From: Nansenia antarctica
Lineage: Eukaryota; Chordata; Actinopteri; Argentiniformes; Microstomatidae
DNA: 64,000 nucleotides
Assembly: GCA_963989245.1 (NCBI GenBank)
Contig: OZ022345.1
Coordinates: forward strand, 46,437,493-46,501,492
Direction: 5' to 3'
The notes under the pieces were generated by a model that was not told the origin of the DNA, did not search any database, and worked only from the letters and a program-made list of their open reading frames with translations. Below are positions 41,296 through 54,700 of the stretch, one piece after another. The translations under genes and the position numbers were made by a program. How positions within the stretch are numbered: the first letter of the stretch is position 1; every line of letters begins with the position of its first letter.

Positions 41296-44200
41296 CTATG
41301 GGTTGCAATATGAGGTGTCGAGTTGTAGATGTGCCATTCTGTCAGCATCAATAAAGGACGACTGGTGGTAACGGTCACGAGAGGCGAAGTCCGCATTTTC
41401 CTCTGTCAGCTGCCTAGTTTCCATGCCAACTCCGGACAGAGAGGGTGTCACAACCATCTGGTCCCGAGGAGCAGACTCTCTCCTGAAAGTTATAAATACA
41501 TCATGCGTTTTAGAATAATCCTAATCAATTCAACATAAATGCTACATGACACTTCTACAAGGATAATTCCCTACCCTGATGCCAGAACTAGTGACAGCAG
41601 TCCCACAGAGGGTTCAGCATATCAAAAGCTGTTGACCTTGTGCATGGAAAGTTACAGTGTTGGGAGGCTCTCTCTTGTTGCTTGGCAGAGCTGATATTCT
41701 GTGGGTATTTCCTGAATTGGCAGAGCATTTCTTCTCATGAAGAAATGCTCATTTTAAGATGACACTGTACTAACACATAACAATCATTCCAAATCAACTA
41801 TGCATTTGGTCCTGAATATCATGGAACCTCTAGAGCTCTATTCATGACTTCGATTGATGATTAACACACCTGCCAATGTTACTTAATGTTGACTTGAGCC
41901 ATTTGAAAAAGCTGAAGCGTGCTGCAGCTCCTGTTTAAAAACACAAAGAAACACAACCATACATTGAAAGCATTCTAAAGACACATGCACCAAGTTAAGC
42001 TGATCTAAATGTTCTGCCGAAATTATAAGATTCACATCTCAACACAACAAGCAGAGAAAACCTGATAAATCTATAGTTATGGTGTAAACAGCTAAAAGTA
42101 AAAAAATACATTATCTTTTAATTAATATTGTAATTAAAATGTGTTCCTTTAGATAACTCTGCCACTCTAGAGTAAATAACTACTCTGATATACAGTATCG
42201 GTGTGGGACCGAAAAAAAAGAAAAATGTTTACATTTCACCAACCACAGCACCTGTGACACAAGTGGCTAGCATTTTGGAGCTGTGCCTAAGTCTTGAGTC
42301 AGGGGAGCAAAGCATGTCATTGTGTGGGGATTGTATATCACACACAGTTGCAGAATCCTTTACTCAGCTATTTAAAAAATCCAGTGAAACAGCTGTGTGG
42401 CGAAGCTGTGTGTTACTGAAGGCCTCAGTAGTGCCATTAAAGCCTGGGACCATCATGTAATAACACAGCAAATCAGGAGAAAACTTGCAAATTACCTAAA
42501 TGCTTTGAAGTCGATTAACGATAAGCTATGTATATACTTGGGGTTGAAGAATGACTGAAGGTCATGACTTGGATAGTCACCTATAGGAAGACCAGGGCTT
42601 GCGTTCCCAATGTAGAGGTAGAGGACCAGAGCAAATATTATATTTGCCAGGGCGTAGACCCACTGAATGACAAACATTATCAGGATGGAGCATATCGCCT
42701 GCAGAGGGGAGGTAAAAGTTCAAAAATCAAAAACATTTATTCATGCACTTGTTCAGGAAAAAGTCACTCCTTGAAAGAGCTACAGCACAGTAGGACAGAA
42801 ATGTGATATGTTTAACTAATTAACTTACACCAAACAAAGCAATCCAATGGTTGCAGAACACGGCGTAGAATGAATCAGGCATTGGTTTGACCCCTGACCC
42901 CTGATGTTCTGGTTTACACTGAGCACCTGTTTGATATTTGAAAGGAATAGAATATAACTCAGAAATGTATAAAGCTTCAAATCAAAGCATAAGTAACAGG
43001 AGATAGGCTACGCTTTAGAACCGCTCTATTATGAATGTCACTAATGTCCCTCAGTGTCCCAGGTAAAGCAGCTCACCAGTGCTCTGCGTCTGTGACCCAG
43101 GTGGATGATCTAGATATATGGAGCTTCGTCTGGAGAGGGGCTTGTCCTGTCTCACTTCCTCAGGGTCAAGGCTTTGCTCTCCAGGTTTCTCCTGGGGGTG
43201 CACAGCCTCTCCTGGGGGAGTTGGATCCATCTCCTCCCCTCTATCATTAGCGAAGGTATTGCTGTTCAGATCTAACCCAAAGCTGTCCATCAACATTTGC
43301 TTGGCAGGGGCCTTTGACCTCCTGTCATTGCATCTCAGTCCTGGCATGGAGGCCTTCTCCGCCTCTTCTTGTCCAACACTGGGCAGAGGGAAGATCTGAT
43401 CCATATCCCTGGTGAACTCCAGCAGGGTTCCTTTGCCCGGTAGCTCCATGTCCCCCTTGGTCCCATAGCCTTGGGGCGTGACCGCCATTAGGGCCTTACG
43501 GTTCTGTCCAGAGGAGTACAGCCTAGTCCTCTTGGTCGAGCCAACCCTAGTCGTCTTCTTCTCCTGGAGGTTGTATGTCATGGCCACGCAGAAGTAAGAA
43601 TAGTCAATGAAGCTGTAGGTCAGCATGAAGTTGATGGTAACGATGGGGGCCAGGACATTCACCCGGCCGATGAAGATGAAGGCCATTGTGAGGAGGCTTG
43701 TCAGGCAGATACCTGCTACCGGAGTCTTATTGGGCCCTTTCTGTTTAAGAAGAGAGAGTGGAGAGATGACTACAGCAGAATTGTATAAAACAAACATACA
43801 GCACATATAAAGCTAGTGATAAGTCGTCATTTATTTGTAAAAAAGGAAAACCTAATTCCTCAAAGGAAAACCTAATTCCTCAAACTGACTGTACAGTATC
43901 ATACTGTAGTATATACAACACAGTAATAGACCAATTCAAACATTGCAAGATGACATTGGTCATTCACTCAGACATATTTTTTTTTTACTGATGAGCTCCT
44001 CTTACAAAAGGATTTTGTGAATAAACTGCTATTTTACTATTGACTGTTAAGTGTCGGCTGAGGCTGCTCTGACTGCAGCCACGGCTGAACTGCTGGGTTG
44101 GCGTAGCGCCAGGACAACCTAGGTCGGCACTGCCTGCCTCCCTTCCTGCGTTTGTTCTGACGCTTTGATTCAGGGCGAGATGTCTAGGGCCTCATTCCAG

Positions 44201-47200
44201 CCTGCTGAGAGGTCAGACAGTACTGTGGGGCGTGGGGTCTGAGGAAGGGGGGGGGGGGGGGGGGGGGGGTGAAGGGGTCAGGAAGACGCGAGTATGCAGT
44301 GTTTTGTAAGGCACAACTATTGCCCTCAGTTCCCTCACTTCTTTGGAGTTTACTTCACAGAGCTATAATTAGGCACTCTTCTCAGCGTTTCCCATTGAAC
44401 GCACCCACCACACCCTGACAGACAGATTGTGTCAGATGAGATCATTTGTAAAGTAGCAAAATCATTTTCAGTTAAACCATCGGACAGAAGATGTGGTACC
44501 TCTGTTCATGTTTCCGACAATGATGTACTGTACCAAAGTCACATAGGAGCAGCATTTTAGCTCGAACACATGCATTGGAAAACAAATAACTATTCAAGTG
44601 CATGTGTATCAGAGATGTGGCCTGTGGTGTGTAGTGGACTGTTGTCTGAAAGTGAAAGTGACTACACTCCCTCATGTTTTCACTCAGCGGATCATCCACC
44701 CACCCCTTGTCCCAGGAAGCCCAGGGCGGGAATGACCCTCTCCTGGGCAATGCACTGTAGGATCCTGGGTGCTCCGTACAGGCCGCCCATACAGGAGGCC
44801 AAGGAGGAGATGTAGAGCCCCAGCAGAAACAGGAAACCCACCAAGGAGACCTGGGAAAAAAACAAACAGAGGGAAAGAGATGACTACACCCAGCTCAGTT
44901 CCGCTCAACCAACCCTTATGAAAACAGGTTTAAAAAAAATAAAATAAAAGTGCATAAGAATGTCTTTCTGTAAAAATAATTTCATAGAAGTTGTAATATA
45001 TAAGCATTCTTGCAAAGAACTTAGGCATATATGTACTGAATGTCTCCATTATCTCTGCCCATCTGTTGTAGATATCTCGTGGACACAGCATCATGGAGAG
45101 CCAACTCCGCTCCAAGCAACCACCCCCACCCACTCCTGTGGCTCCAGACAGCTGAACTGCACCCCCTGTCCAGTGGATCAACCCTGCACAACACGTCCGT
45201 CCCCCTCCTTACTTCGTGTAAGGACAGCTGTGAGCAGGCAGGGAGGGTGTGGGGGACTGACCTCAACTGGACTGGCTTCTCTCGTTCCGCTCATTCACCC
45301 CAGTTGTACAAATGGTGTTCAGGGAATAAGGGTCAGTTAAGGGACCCATCAATAGTCAGGACCACTAAGATAACACAAGCTGTTAACACTATAATACTGA
45401 TGAACAGATACCCATTCATCACATTTCTATCTATTACATTTTTTGAATGTGAGGGGACAGTCAAAACATCAATACACATGCAGTAAAGCATATTATTCCG
45501 ACACTTTGTACAAGACCAGAACGTGTGACCTCACATTGAACTACATGCCATCAACTGAAAAGAAAATAAGTAACCTCTGCAAAAAGGAACTTGACAGTGT
45601 GTGAGGGGAGCCCCTTGTGAAGCCTTTTCAAATTGAATAGATGGACAGGGTTTACCTTTTCCGCTATTAAGAAGTCGTACCGTAGTGCTTCTCTGGTACA
45701 GATAGCTCCTAGCAGGAAGACAAAGACTAGATACAGGAACCACCTGTGGAGTCCAACAACACACAGCTTTTCATGATCCGTGACACATCTATCTGACTAT
45801 TAATAGGAAGTTATGAATCACAACATCCAAAATGGTGGATGGCATATTGGGAGGGGATGGGAAGCAGAGATGCAGTCAGAAGTGACCAGGGCACCTACGA
45901 GGTACAGACTGCAGCCAGGGTTCCCACAGGGATGTTGTGCTCGGGCCTCTGGAGATCAGAGCTCATGTTGAAGCCTGCCATCACACCTACACACCAGCGA
46001 CAGGACAGGAGGATTGGTTGTCATAGTCAATCAATCACAGATGAGTTTCTATTCCAAACCCTCCTTGTACAGTGGCCTCATATTGCTTTCTACAAGGACA
46101 TTAAGGGCCAGTTTCACAGACAAGGCTTAAGCCTAATCCTGGACTAAAAAGCATCTTCAATGGAGATTTTACATTGAAAGTGTGATTTAGTCCAGGACTA
46201 GGCTTAAGCCTTGTCTGTGAAACCGGCCCTAAGAGTATTATTAAGATGTTGAAGATTTTCATTGGAGAATCGAGAAAAGATGGACTGCACTAACACATTT
46301 CATTGGACCTAGGGCTGGATTCCTGGACTAAACTGGACTAAACTAAACTAGACTAAACAAGACTAAAAAGCATCTTCAATGGAGATTCTCATGGACAATT
46401 TAGTACAGGCTTGATCTGTGTCTGTGAAACTGGCCTGGCCTCTAATGTCTTGATCTGACTTGACACAATAAGGGGGGTCAAAGGAGGAGAGTGGACAGGT
46501 TCACCTGTTGCAGCGGGGAAGAAAACCCCAAACACAGTGAAGAAGGTTTCTCCAGCTGTGTAGTCTGGCAGCAGGTTCTTGCGCAGAAGCTCCTCAGAAT
46601 ACCCAACAAAGCCATGCTCTGAGAAAGAAAGAAAAAATTGCAGTAATTGTCATATTCACTACTGAGTAATACTGATTTCTCCACACTGGAATGGTCCAAT
46701 TAAACCCATGCTTAGGCCCATCTAAACTCATGGGAAAGTGCACATGTGCATACTTCAGGGGTAGGGTGGAGACATGGGATGCAGCAATATACTGAGGTCT
46801 TTGAAACATTAGAGCACTTTAAACCCTACCTCACTCCCTAATAGGTTCCATAGTAAGTATTTGTGTCAGGCTGGACTCCAGAACTCTCCAGGGATCAGGC
46901 CAAAGGTGTCTGCTCCTGACAACCACAGACCCTTATGTAACTGTTCTGGGGGAGTACAACAGCATCCGCCTAGATGCGTGCAATCAAGAGGCCGGGTTTT
47001 GGTTCTCGGGAAAACTTGCCAAGTTCAATAGTGCTGCACTATGGATCTGAGAGAGCGAGGTCTGGACAGGGCCATGGGCGTGCTCACAGGCAAACACAAC
47101 AAGCTTCACACAGGCGCCAGAAGAACATTAGTACTGAAAGCACTAGGAGATGTCACCATTGTGCCGGACAGTCAGGACAAGACTGCTTTATTCACACCAA

Positions 47201-49433
47201 GTGGTGTTTTGAGTTGTGAAAGTCTGGAACATAACGTTGAATATTTCAACGGAGTGTTTCGACTTAAGTTACGATTTGGTTGCTGAGGTTGAGATTCAGT
47301 ACATGTGCAGTGAATATGCAGTAAGAGAGGCCTGTGCTGGTGGGGCCGAGGTTTAATCCTTAGGGTAAAATCTAAAGGGCCCGCCTATGTTAGAACATGA
47401 ACCATTTCCCCCTTGGTTATCTTGCGATGGGAAAGAATGTGTTCTCTCTGATTAATGACATGTTTATCCAAAAGGAAGTCGCCACCCTTTTCAGAAGCTC
47501 AGCCGGTTCCAAGTCCAGAAGAATGAAACACACACAGAGAGAGAGAGAACGGCTCCCCATGTTCCTTCATTTTCACACTAAACAAAGCTGGCCGGTGCAC
47601 TGGCCTTGCTTTTTCTGAGAAAGGCATCTACAGTATAACAAGGTAAAACAAAACAAAAGGTCAATCACTATTGACCTAAGAGTCCAGTGAGAAGCATTAG
47701 TCCAAATTCTTCCACATTGACTGACCCCGTGAGACCACCCTCTATCCAAACAATACTAGGCCTAATGTTACTCTGCGTCTGCTTCATTTCTGTGGTGGTA
47801 GAATGTCCATGAAAAGCAGGTTCCCCGCCCTTAATATAACATCATGTTGAGCAGCCAAGTAGAGGTCACAGCTCTTCCCACTCATAGCATTCATGCAAAC
47901 TGGTCAAAAGGTAAACAAACCTGCTTGAATTCAATACAGCTAAGTATGTTAGGAGACCATCTAATCTGTTTATAGTGAGTGACACTCACACTTCAGATAG
48001 AGAGATGTGTCTAGAGACAGAATTAGTGTTGTGAATGACCCCTGATGACATCGCTTTTGCAGCAGTCACCACAAGCCATATTGCATGGGAGGAGCTGATC
48101 TGATTGGGAGAGATTCATATTATCACAGGAAGGGATGATGTGGCGGTCTCAAGAGCAGTGCTCAGATCTAGTTCCGGCCTTTTTTTTTTCTTTGTCATTG
48201 TCCAAAAATGTGCTAACACCCTAAACCCCAAACCATGAAGCACATTACAGTTTCCTATTCAATCTGGAAAAGGATTTTACATGAAGATTGGAAGTCTCAC
48301 AGCGGGTGAGAGATGGTCAGATTGTGTTGTACACATAGAGCCAACAGCAGTGGTGTCATTGTACCGTATGCTCAAATAGTTTTCCTTCAGGAGATAAACG
48401 TTAACATTCTAGAAGTCAAGCTTACACATGCAGCATTGTCTAATGCAAAAACTCTTAGACAGGAAAACAGAGAAAATTCCTCACATTAGTTTCATATTAC
48501 TCTCATTGAAATCTCAGTCTCAGACTATTCTATACTATGTGAGACCACATTACCGCAGGAAGGACTTGTCAGAATACATCATTAAACAGTTGGGAAGGAG
48601 GAACTATCACCCCACAAATCTAAAAAGGGCTCTAGTTTAAACGGTTGGGCGTATTCCCACTAAACTCATAATGATATTTCCACACAGAATTTACATCAAA
48701 GCGGAAGGATAACTTTGCAGGAATGTTAAAGAGAGATTTAGGAGATGTTTCAAATGTATTCATATTTCACTGAACAGACTAGTGTATAGTGTACTGCTTC
48801 TGATAAGTGTATAGTGTACTGCTTCTGAAATCTTTGCTCCCCAGTTGGCCTTGACTGATTAAAAGTGTTATCAAACTATAAACACATCTGCACAGCAGCT
48901 CATTTTTCCTGCTGCCACTGGCAGGTAACCAGGCCATACGGCGCCTGCCCAGCCTAGGCTAGGGACCTGATGGCTTTCTGCCAACCATGAGGTCACCCCA
49001 ACACAGCAACTCTTAATTGGAAAAACCTGGGCAATCCATTGCCTGGTTCTCCCTAGCCCACAAGATGTGGGCCTATGCCAGCTCTGGGAAGGAGGAGATT
49101 GTTAGGGATGAGAGGTTTGGAGAGACATGGGCAAAGCAAGGGGGAGGTTTCGGCTTCATGAACCAACCCCCACAATTTGATAGCGTTCCTTGTGGTTTGT
49201 TGGAGAAAGGCACAGCCCTTCTGGAACACTTTGCTCTTCCCCTGGACAGGAAGTTGATAATCAGTGAGAACAGGAAAAGCAGGGATCAACTTCCTGAAGG
49301 CAATAGAATACATTCTGGCTTTGTCAAACAAAAAAAGGCATACCGTTTCCTATTCACAGAAAAACTACTGGGTAAACAGTAAACGAGACTTAGCACCAAA
49401 CCTGCAAGATGGTGCAGTATCTTTGCCTACAAG

Positions 49434-49491
<58 letters not shown>

Positions 49492-50891
49492 TGAAACATA
49501 TATCTGTTTTATGGCATAAAAATATATACAAATACAAAATTGTATTGTGCATTATTAATGACAATCATAATTAGATGTGAGAGCATTTAAAAGGAGATAA
49601 TTATGCTATTAAAATCTATAGCCTATTTTTAACACTGTACTGGTCATAGAAGTATGTATGCAGTAAACCACAAAATATATAATGCCACAGTGACATCTAC
49701 TGGATAGAACAAATCATTTTAATCTATCAAGTAAAGGACTGCTTATGATGTGTGCTTATCCAAACCACCACGAAGCAACTTCTGTCCCGAGTCGTCATTC
49801 TATGGGCCATTCTATAGCTTCAATAAACAGAACAGCCCATTTTCTAATTTAGAATACATGTCACACATACCTTGGTCGAGGTGGGAGAATGTGCCAATAA
49901 CAAAGTCCAGTGTGGACACAGCCAGCACAGCCAGCAGCAGCAGCTGCAGTCGGATGATCCACTTGACCCCAGCCAGGTTGATGCCCAGCAGGCCCAGCAG
50001 AACAGACACAGACATCGCTCTGACGGCCCACTCACTCTGCAGGGCCAGGAGCTGGGCGATAGACTCTGAAAACCCTGTGATGTACATGGCTCCTGCCACA
50101 CACTGGAAAAATACAAACAGTGTGTTAGCCCCACACAAGCACTCACGCATGCACACATGCACACACACACATGCACACACACTCACCTGGCCGAAAACAT
50201 ACAGAAGGCCCACAGTCCCTCCGACCCTGCCTCCCAGCACAGTGGATATCATGGAGTAGACTCCACCATTGCCGACAACACAGCGCTCGCATACGCCAAT
50301 CCCTGACATCACTGTTACCAGGGCCACAAGCACCACGACAGATACCAGGAGCATACCCAACAACACTCCTGTGTTCCCCTGACATGACCAAAAGAAAAAA
50401 CAAATCTCTTGTAAAAAAAAAATGGATATGGAAGAGGTCCTTGTAGGTTCTTTAGTAGCTCGGATGCACCCTAGTGTCAATCTGTTCTTTTATATAACCT
50501 TCTCACTCACTCACTCACCACAAGCCAGCCAGTACGGAGGAATAAGACTACGCCAAATATGTTGATCATGCAGGTGGTGAAGACCCCGTCCCATGTGCCA
50601 AAGAGGATTGGCTCCCAGACGAACAGCTTGACCCTCCACCATGGCTGAGTGTGGCGCTGGGACCCCTGCCCAGTGGGTCAATAAACAGATATTATCTTTG
50701 TCTCTTTTTTTTCAATGCAGGAATGACAGAATGCAGTCACTGCAACTGTGACACATAATTACCTGTGCGTTCTCGTGGAATAGATCCTGGACATGCGGGA
50801 CTTGGCTGCCACCGGCCCTAGACTTGAAAAGTTCAGATCCATCCTCAAAGTCAGACCTGTGAACAGTCCAGCCAAAAGGCGGGGCCTCCAT
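41296..50891 (-). CDS. slc12a8: SLC12A8, solute carrier family 12 member 8
   Basis: Thirteen coding exons, in transcript order: 50891-50763, 50665-50519, 50378-50187, 50102-49871, 46618-46505, 45986-45899, 45743-45656, 44850-44704, 43740-43077, 42926-42829, 42698-42581, 41930-41870, 41482-41296. Phases agree throughout and the sum is 2265 nt (754 residues; human 714). The start MEAPPFGWTV runs in frame into VQDLFHENAQ, which aligns with the human N-terminus. TM blocks include FGVVLFLRTGWLV, SGIGVCERC, LLGINLAGVKWIIRL, GVMAGFNM, GLYISSLASCMGGLYGAPRI and MFVIQWVYALAN. A long cytoplasmic stretch (GTLLEFTRDMDQ region) splits the last spans. The family comprises cation-chloride cotransporters of the plasma membrane. 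For SLC12A8, polyamine/amino-acid and nicotinamide mononucleotide transport have been proposed, the latter disputed. Confidence 0.95.
44247..44269. repeat. Poly-G run (23 G)
   Basis: Intronic homopolymer between SLC12A8 exons 8 and 9. On the transcript it is a C-run. Length is likely unstable and poorly assembled. Confidence 0.9.
46105..46229. mobile_element. 125-bp palindromic MITE with TAA target duplication
   Basis: The arms GGGCCAGTTTCACAGACAAG and the matching inverse pair over about 45 bp, and TAA flanks both ends (46102-46104, 46230-46232). A TAA duplication with GGGCC ends fits Harbinger-type MITEs. A degraded relative with CATCTTCAATGGAGATTCTC lies just to the right at about 46325-46435. 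Confidence 0.85.
46619..49870. other. Long SLC12A8 intron 4, no gene seen
   Basis: A 3.2-kb intron. It holds a CA microsatellite at 49436-49488, a 20-bp near-duplicate at 48790-48830 (TAGTGTACTGCTTCTGA twice) and mixed-frame short ORFs with no recognisable domain. A plus-strand 81-codon frame at 47041 has no family resemblance I can name. Confidence 0.6.
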
Positions 50892-51760
50892 GCCAACTGG
50901 TTTGATAAAACTTGTCCTTGCTCCAGTTCCTTAGAGTGCATGGGTGCTAGGTAAGAGGGTAGACCAGTCGCAATGAACAAGTTTTAGAAGAAGGTGATAG
51001 GGAGAAGGGTTTTCCTTCTATCAGTGGCCCCGGGCCCGAGCTAGATTACTAGTCTTCCTGCAACGAATGGTGGACTGCTGATTCACATGCTTAGTATTCA
51101 AATGTATTGATTGTAAGTCGCTTTGGAATAAGGCGTCTGCTAAATGCCAAAAATGTAAATGTCAATGTAAATGCAATGGGTGTAGAGTTTTAAATTGTAA
51201 TTCACCTTGAACAATGTCATCAATGTAATGTTAATCTTTGTGTATTCATTAACCTTCCCAGGAAAGTGGTGTGGAACATATTAACAGAGTGCCTAATTTA
51301 TGTACTTCTAAAGGCTACAGACTAAATGTGCATAACAGAAATCTGCTGAGATGTGTTCGAAATATTTGAAGAGGGAAAGTGAACCCTACCTAGAATCAAA
51401 CAGAGGTGTGTCCGGAGCTGAACACCGACACCCGGATGCCCCAGGTGGAACAATGCGTGCGGTGATTACTCAGCAGCAATAACTACGCGCCTACGTCAAA
51501 GTTAGCAAATCGTGGAATACTTTATATACAAAATTACCGACTCAGGCTTTTAGCATCGATTCGAATGAATATTAATTTAGTCCACAACAAACTGTTACAT
51601 TCACCTGGCATAACACAAACAATTGCGTAGTTCTCCTTAAGCACTTTGAACTTTTTCCCCCACATTCCAATCAATAAATCCCTGAGGTTGTTGTGAATGT
51701 AAAAACAGCAGTCGATAAGCGCAGATCTAAAATCAGTCGGCTGGCATATTCCCATCAGTC
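50892..51760. promoter_or_regulatory. SLC12A8 5' flank
   Basis: Contains the upstream part of the SLC12A8 transcript and its promoter by position. The only repeat visible is a SINE-type tail fragment at 51113-51175 (GTAAGTCGCTTTGGAATAAG then GCGTCTGCTAAATG). No TATA box could be assigned with confidence. Confidence 0.4.
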
Positions 51761-51761
51761 C

Positions 51762-54700
51762 TCCTTCTCAAGTTTGATGAATCCATCAAAGACCCAGAGA
51801 TTGAAATAGTCAACTACACAGTCATCAGAAACGACAGAAACAGGTATGGGGGTGGTGTCTGTATGTACATTCACAACGATATTATCTTTAACACCCGTGA
51901 TGACCTGAATCATGACAAATTAGAATCTGTTTGGGTTGAAATTATCTTTAACAAAGCAAAACCGGTGCTGGTTGGTTCTATCTACAGACCTCCCGATCAG
52001 AGTGATTTCTATGATATTCTTGAGGGGTGCTTGGATGACGTTGACTGTGTGGAAAAGATTCTTATTGGAGATTTGAACACGGACATGCTCAGAAATGAAG
52101 CATCCGTTTTCAAATCCTTCACTAGGTTTTCTGAATTACACGGTCTCCGTCAACAAATTACCAAACCCACTAGGGTGTGTATTTCTACTCAAACCACCAT
52201 AGATCTCATTCTAACATCGGATGAGTCCAAAATCTCCAAGAGTGGGGTTATTGTATGTGGGCTAAGTGATCATTACATGATCTTTTGCACTCGTAAAAAA
52301 CAAAAACCCAAGGCTGGCGGTCATAAAACTATAACTACTAGATCCCTTAAATCCTATTCTAGTGAGGCCTTAAACCATAAACTGGAGAATCAAGACTGGT
52401 TTGATGAACTAAAATGCACACAGGTTGAAGAGGCATGGCTAGGTTTCAAAACCAAATTCCTAAATATTATTGACAGTATAGCCCCCATGAGAACCACCAG
52501 GGTTAAAACCCGATCGGAACCATGGATGAATTCGGACATTCTAAATGCTATGAAAGTCAGAGACCTAAAATGCTCTGAAGTTCAAAAATGCAAATCAAAA
52601 TTAGTGAAACACTTAAACGAAGATCACAAAACCCACTTTGAGAAAATTAAAAAACAATGCAACAAACTATGCAATCAGGTAATTACCATGACCAAATCTG
52701 CTAAGAAAGAATACCTCGATAACAAAATCGAAGAAAACTTAAACAAACCACGTGACCTTTGGAAGCTACTTAATAGCCAACTAGGTTGCAGTCAAAAACT
52801 CAAAACCAGGTCTACAAACATCAGCATCAAATCTGGTGATTCTCTCCTTACAGACAAGCTGGATGTGGCTAAGTGCTTAAACACTTTCTTTACAACCATA
52901 GCCACTAAATTAGTTAACAATCTACCACCCCACTCAGGGCGTTATGGTGTAGAGCACATCCGTGAGTTCTACAATAAACTGGGTGTACGCAATGATGATT
53001 TTAAACTCTCCATGGTGTCAAACGATGAGGTGTTTAAAAAGCTAGGCGCTCTACACTCAGAAAAGGCCACGGGCCATGACAATATTCCAGCCAGATTTCT
53101 AAAAGACTCAGCTGCCTCCATTACCCCAATCATCACCCACATAATAAACCTCTCCATCAAACAGGGACACGTCCCCCTTGACTTTAAAATAGCAAGGGTA
53201 ACCCCACTGTATAAAAAAGGAAGCAAATTAGACCCAGGCAACTACCGACCTGTTTCTATTCTTAATTCCATCTCGAAACTTATGGAAAAAATAGTTTATG
53301 AACAGGTCGATAGGTACCTTACCGAAAAAAAGCTGATGTATGAATTTCAATCAGGATTCAGAACATCCCATTCCACTGACACATGCCTTCTCTATTTGAA
53401 CGACCACATCAACCATGAGGTGGACTCGGGCAAGTACTGCGGCATGGTCATGCTGGACCTCCAGAAGGCCTTCGACACAGTAGATCACCACATATTGTTA
53501 GATAAACTGAAAGCAATTGGGTTCGATAGAACATCGGTGAGCTGGATGCAATCCTACTTAGAGGGGAGGGAACAGGTGGTTAGTGTGAACGGAACACTGT
53601 CCCCCCCCCTCCCAGTGACCTGCGGCGTTCCACAAGGAAGCATTTTGGGACCTTTACTGTTCCTAATATATGTGAATGACATGTCATCAGCATGTGATTG
53701 CAATTTATTCCTGTTCGCGGATGACTCGGCTCTGCTGGTCTCTGACAGGGACATATTGCAGGTGGAAAAAGCGCTAAGCACTGAACTGAGTAGAATCTGC
53801 ATCTGGCTAGCTGACAATAAACTATCAATACACCTAGGTAAAACTGAAACCATCCTATACGGATCCCCATCTAAACTCAGAAAGGCTGAAAATTTTAAAA
53901 TAAAAGTGGGTAACATTAATATCACAAGAAAAGAGGATATTACATACCTGGGCTCCATCTTAGAGGCAAATCTTTCCGGAGATAAAATGGCAGCAAAAGT
54001 AATCAAAAAAGTTAACCATAGAACTAGATTCTTGTACAGGATATCCTCACTTGTCAGTAAAAACACACTGAGGACCCTATCAGGAGCTCTCATTCAATGT
54101 CACTTCGACTATGCCGTAACATCATGGTACTATAGAACCACAAAGGCCCATAAAACAAGACTCCAGACAGCCCAAAATAAACTGGTTAGGCTTCTGCTAG
54201 GCCTCAACCCTAGGACACATCTAACCGCTGCTCATTTTTTGAGCCTTGATTGGCTACGAGTAGTTGACAGAGTGCAGCAGCTTGCACTGGGCCTGGTCTT
54301 CAAGATACGCTACACCACAAAGACACCCAAGTACCTGTCAACATACTTCCAAAAAGTGAACAACGTCCACACATACAACACCAGAGGAAGCTCCACGAAC
54401 CACGTTCAACCGCGTTGCACCACAAACAAGGGGTTAAACTCGTTTGCAAACTATGCAGTAAAAATGTGGAACGCCCTTCCTATAATCTTAAAGGAGTGCA
54501 AAACACTGCCCACCTTCAAAACCACTCTCAAAAAACATTTACAGGAGGCTGCAATCCGTAACTGGACCCTCTAAATCAAAAATCAGATTAAAAGACCCGA
54601 ACTACCCACTGTACATACTTTGTGTTTTGTCCCCCGCCCCCACCTGTGGTGTATGTCCCCACCTGTCCTACCCGCTGTACATACCTTATGTTTTGTTGTA

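Noticed and set aside
42203..42460. 85-codon plus-strand frame in an SLC12A8 intron
   Set aside because: No domain and opposite to the host gene. Such lengths occur by chance.
44960..45486. Overlapping 126- and 148-codon plus-strand frames in an SLC12A8 intron
   Set aside because: Several overlapping frames of similar length without a recognisable family, lying between well-supported exons on the other strand.
47041..47286. 81-codon plus-strand frame (MDLRERGLDRAM)
   Set aside because: I considered a transposon or enzyme fragment but could name no motif, and a second frame overlaps it.
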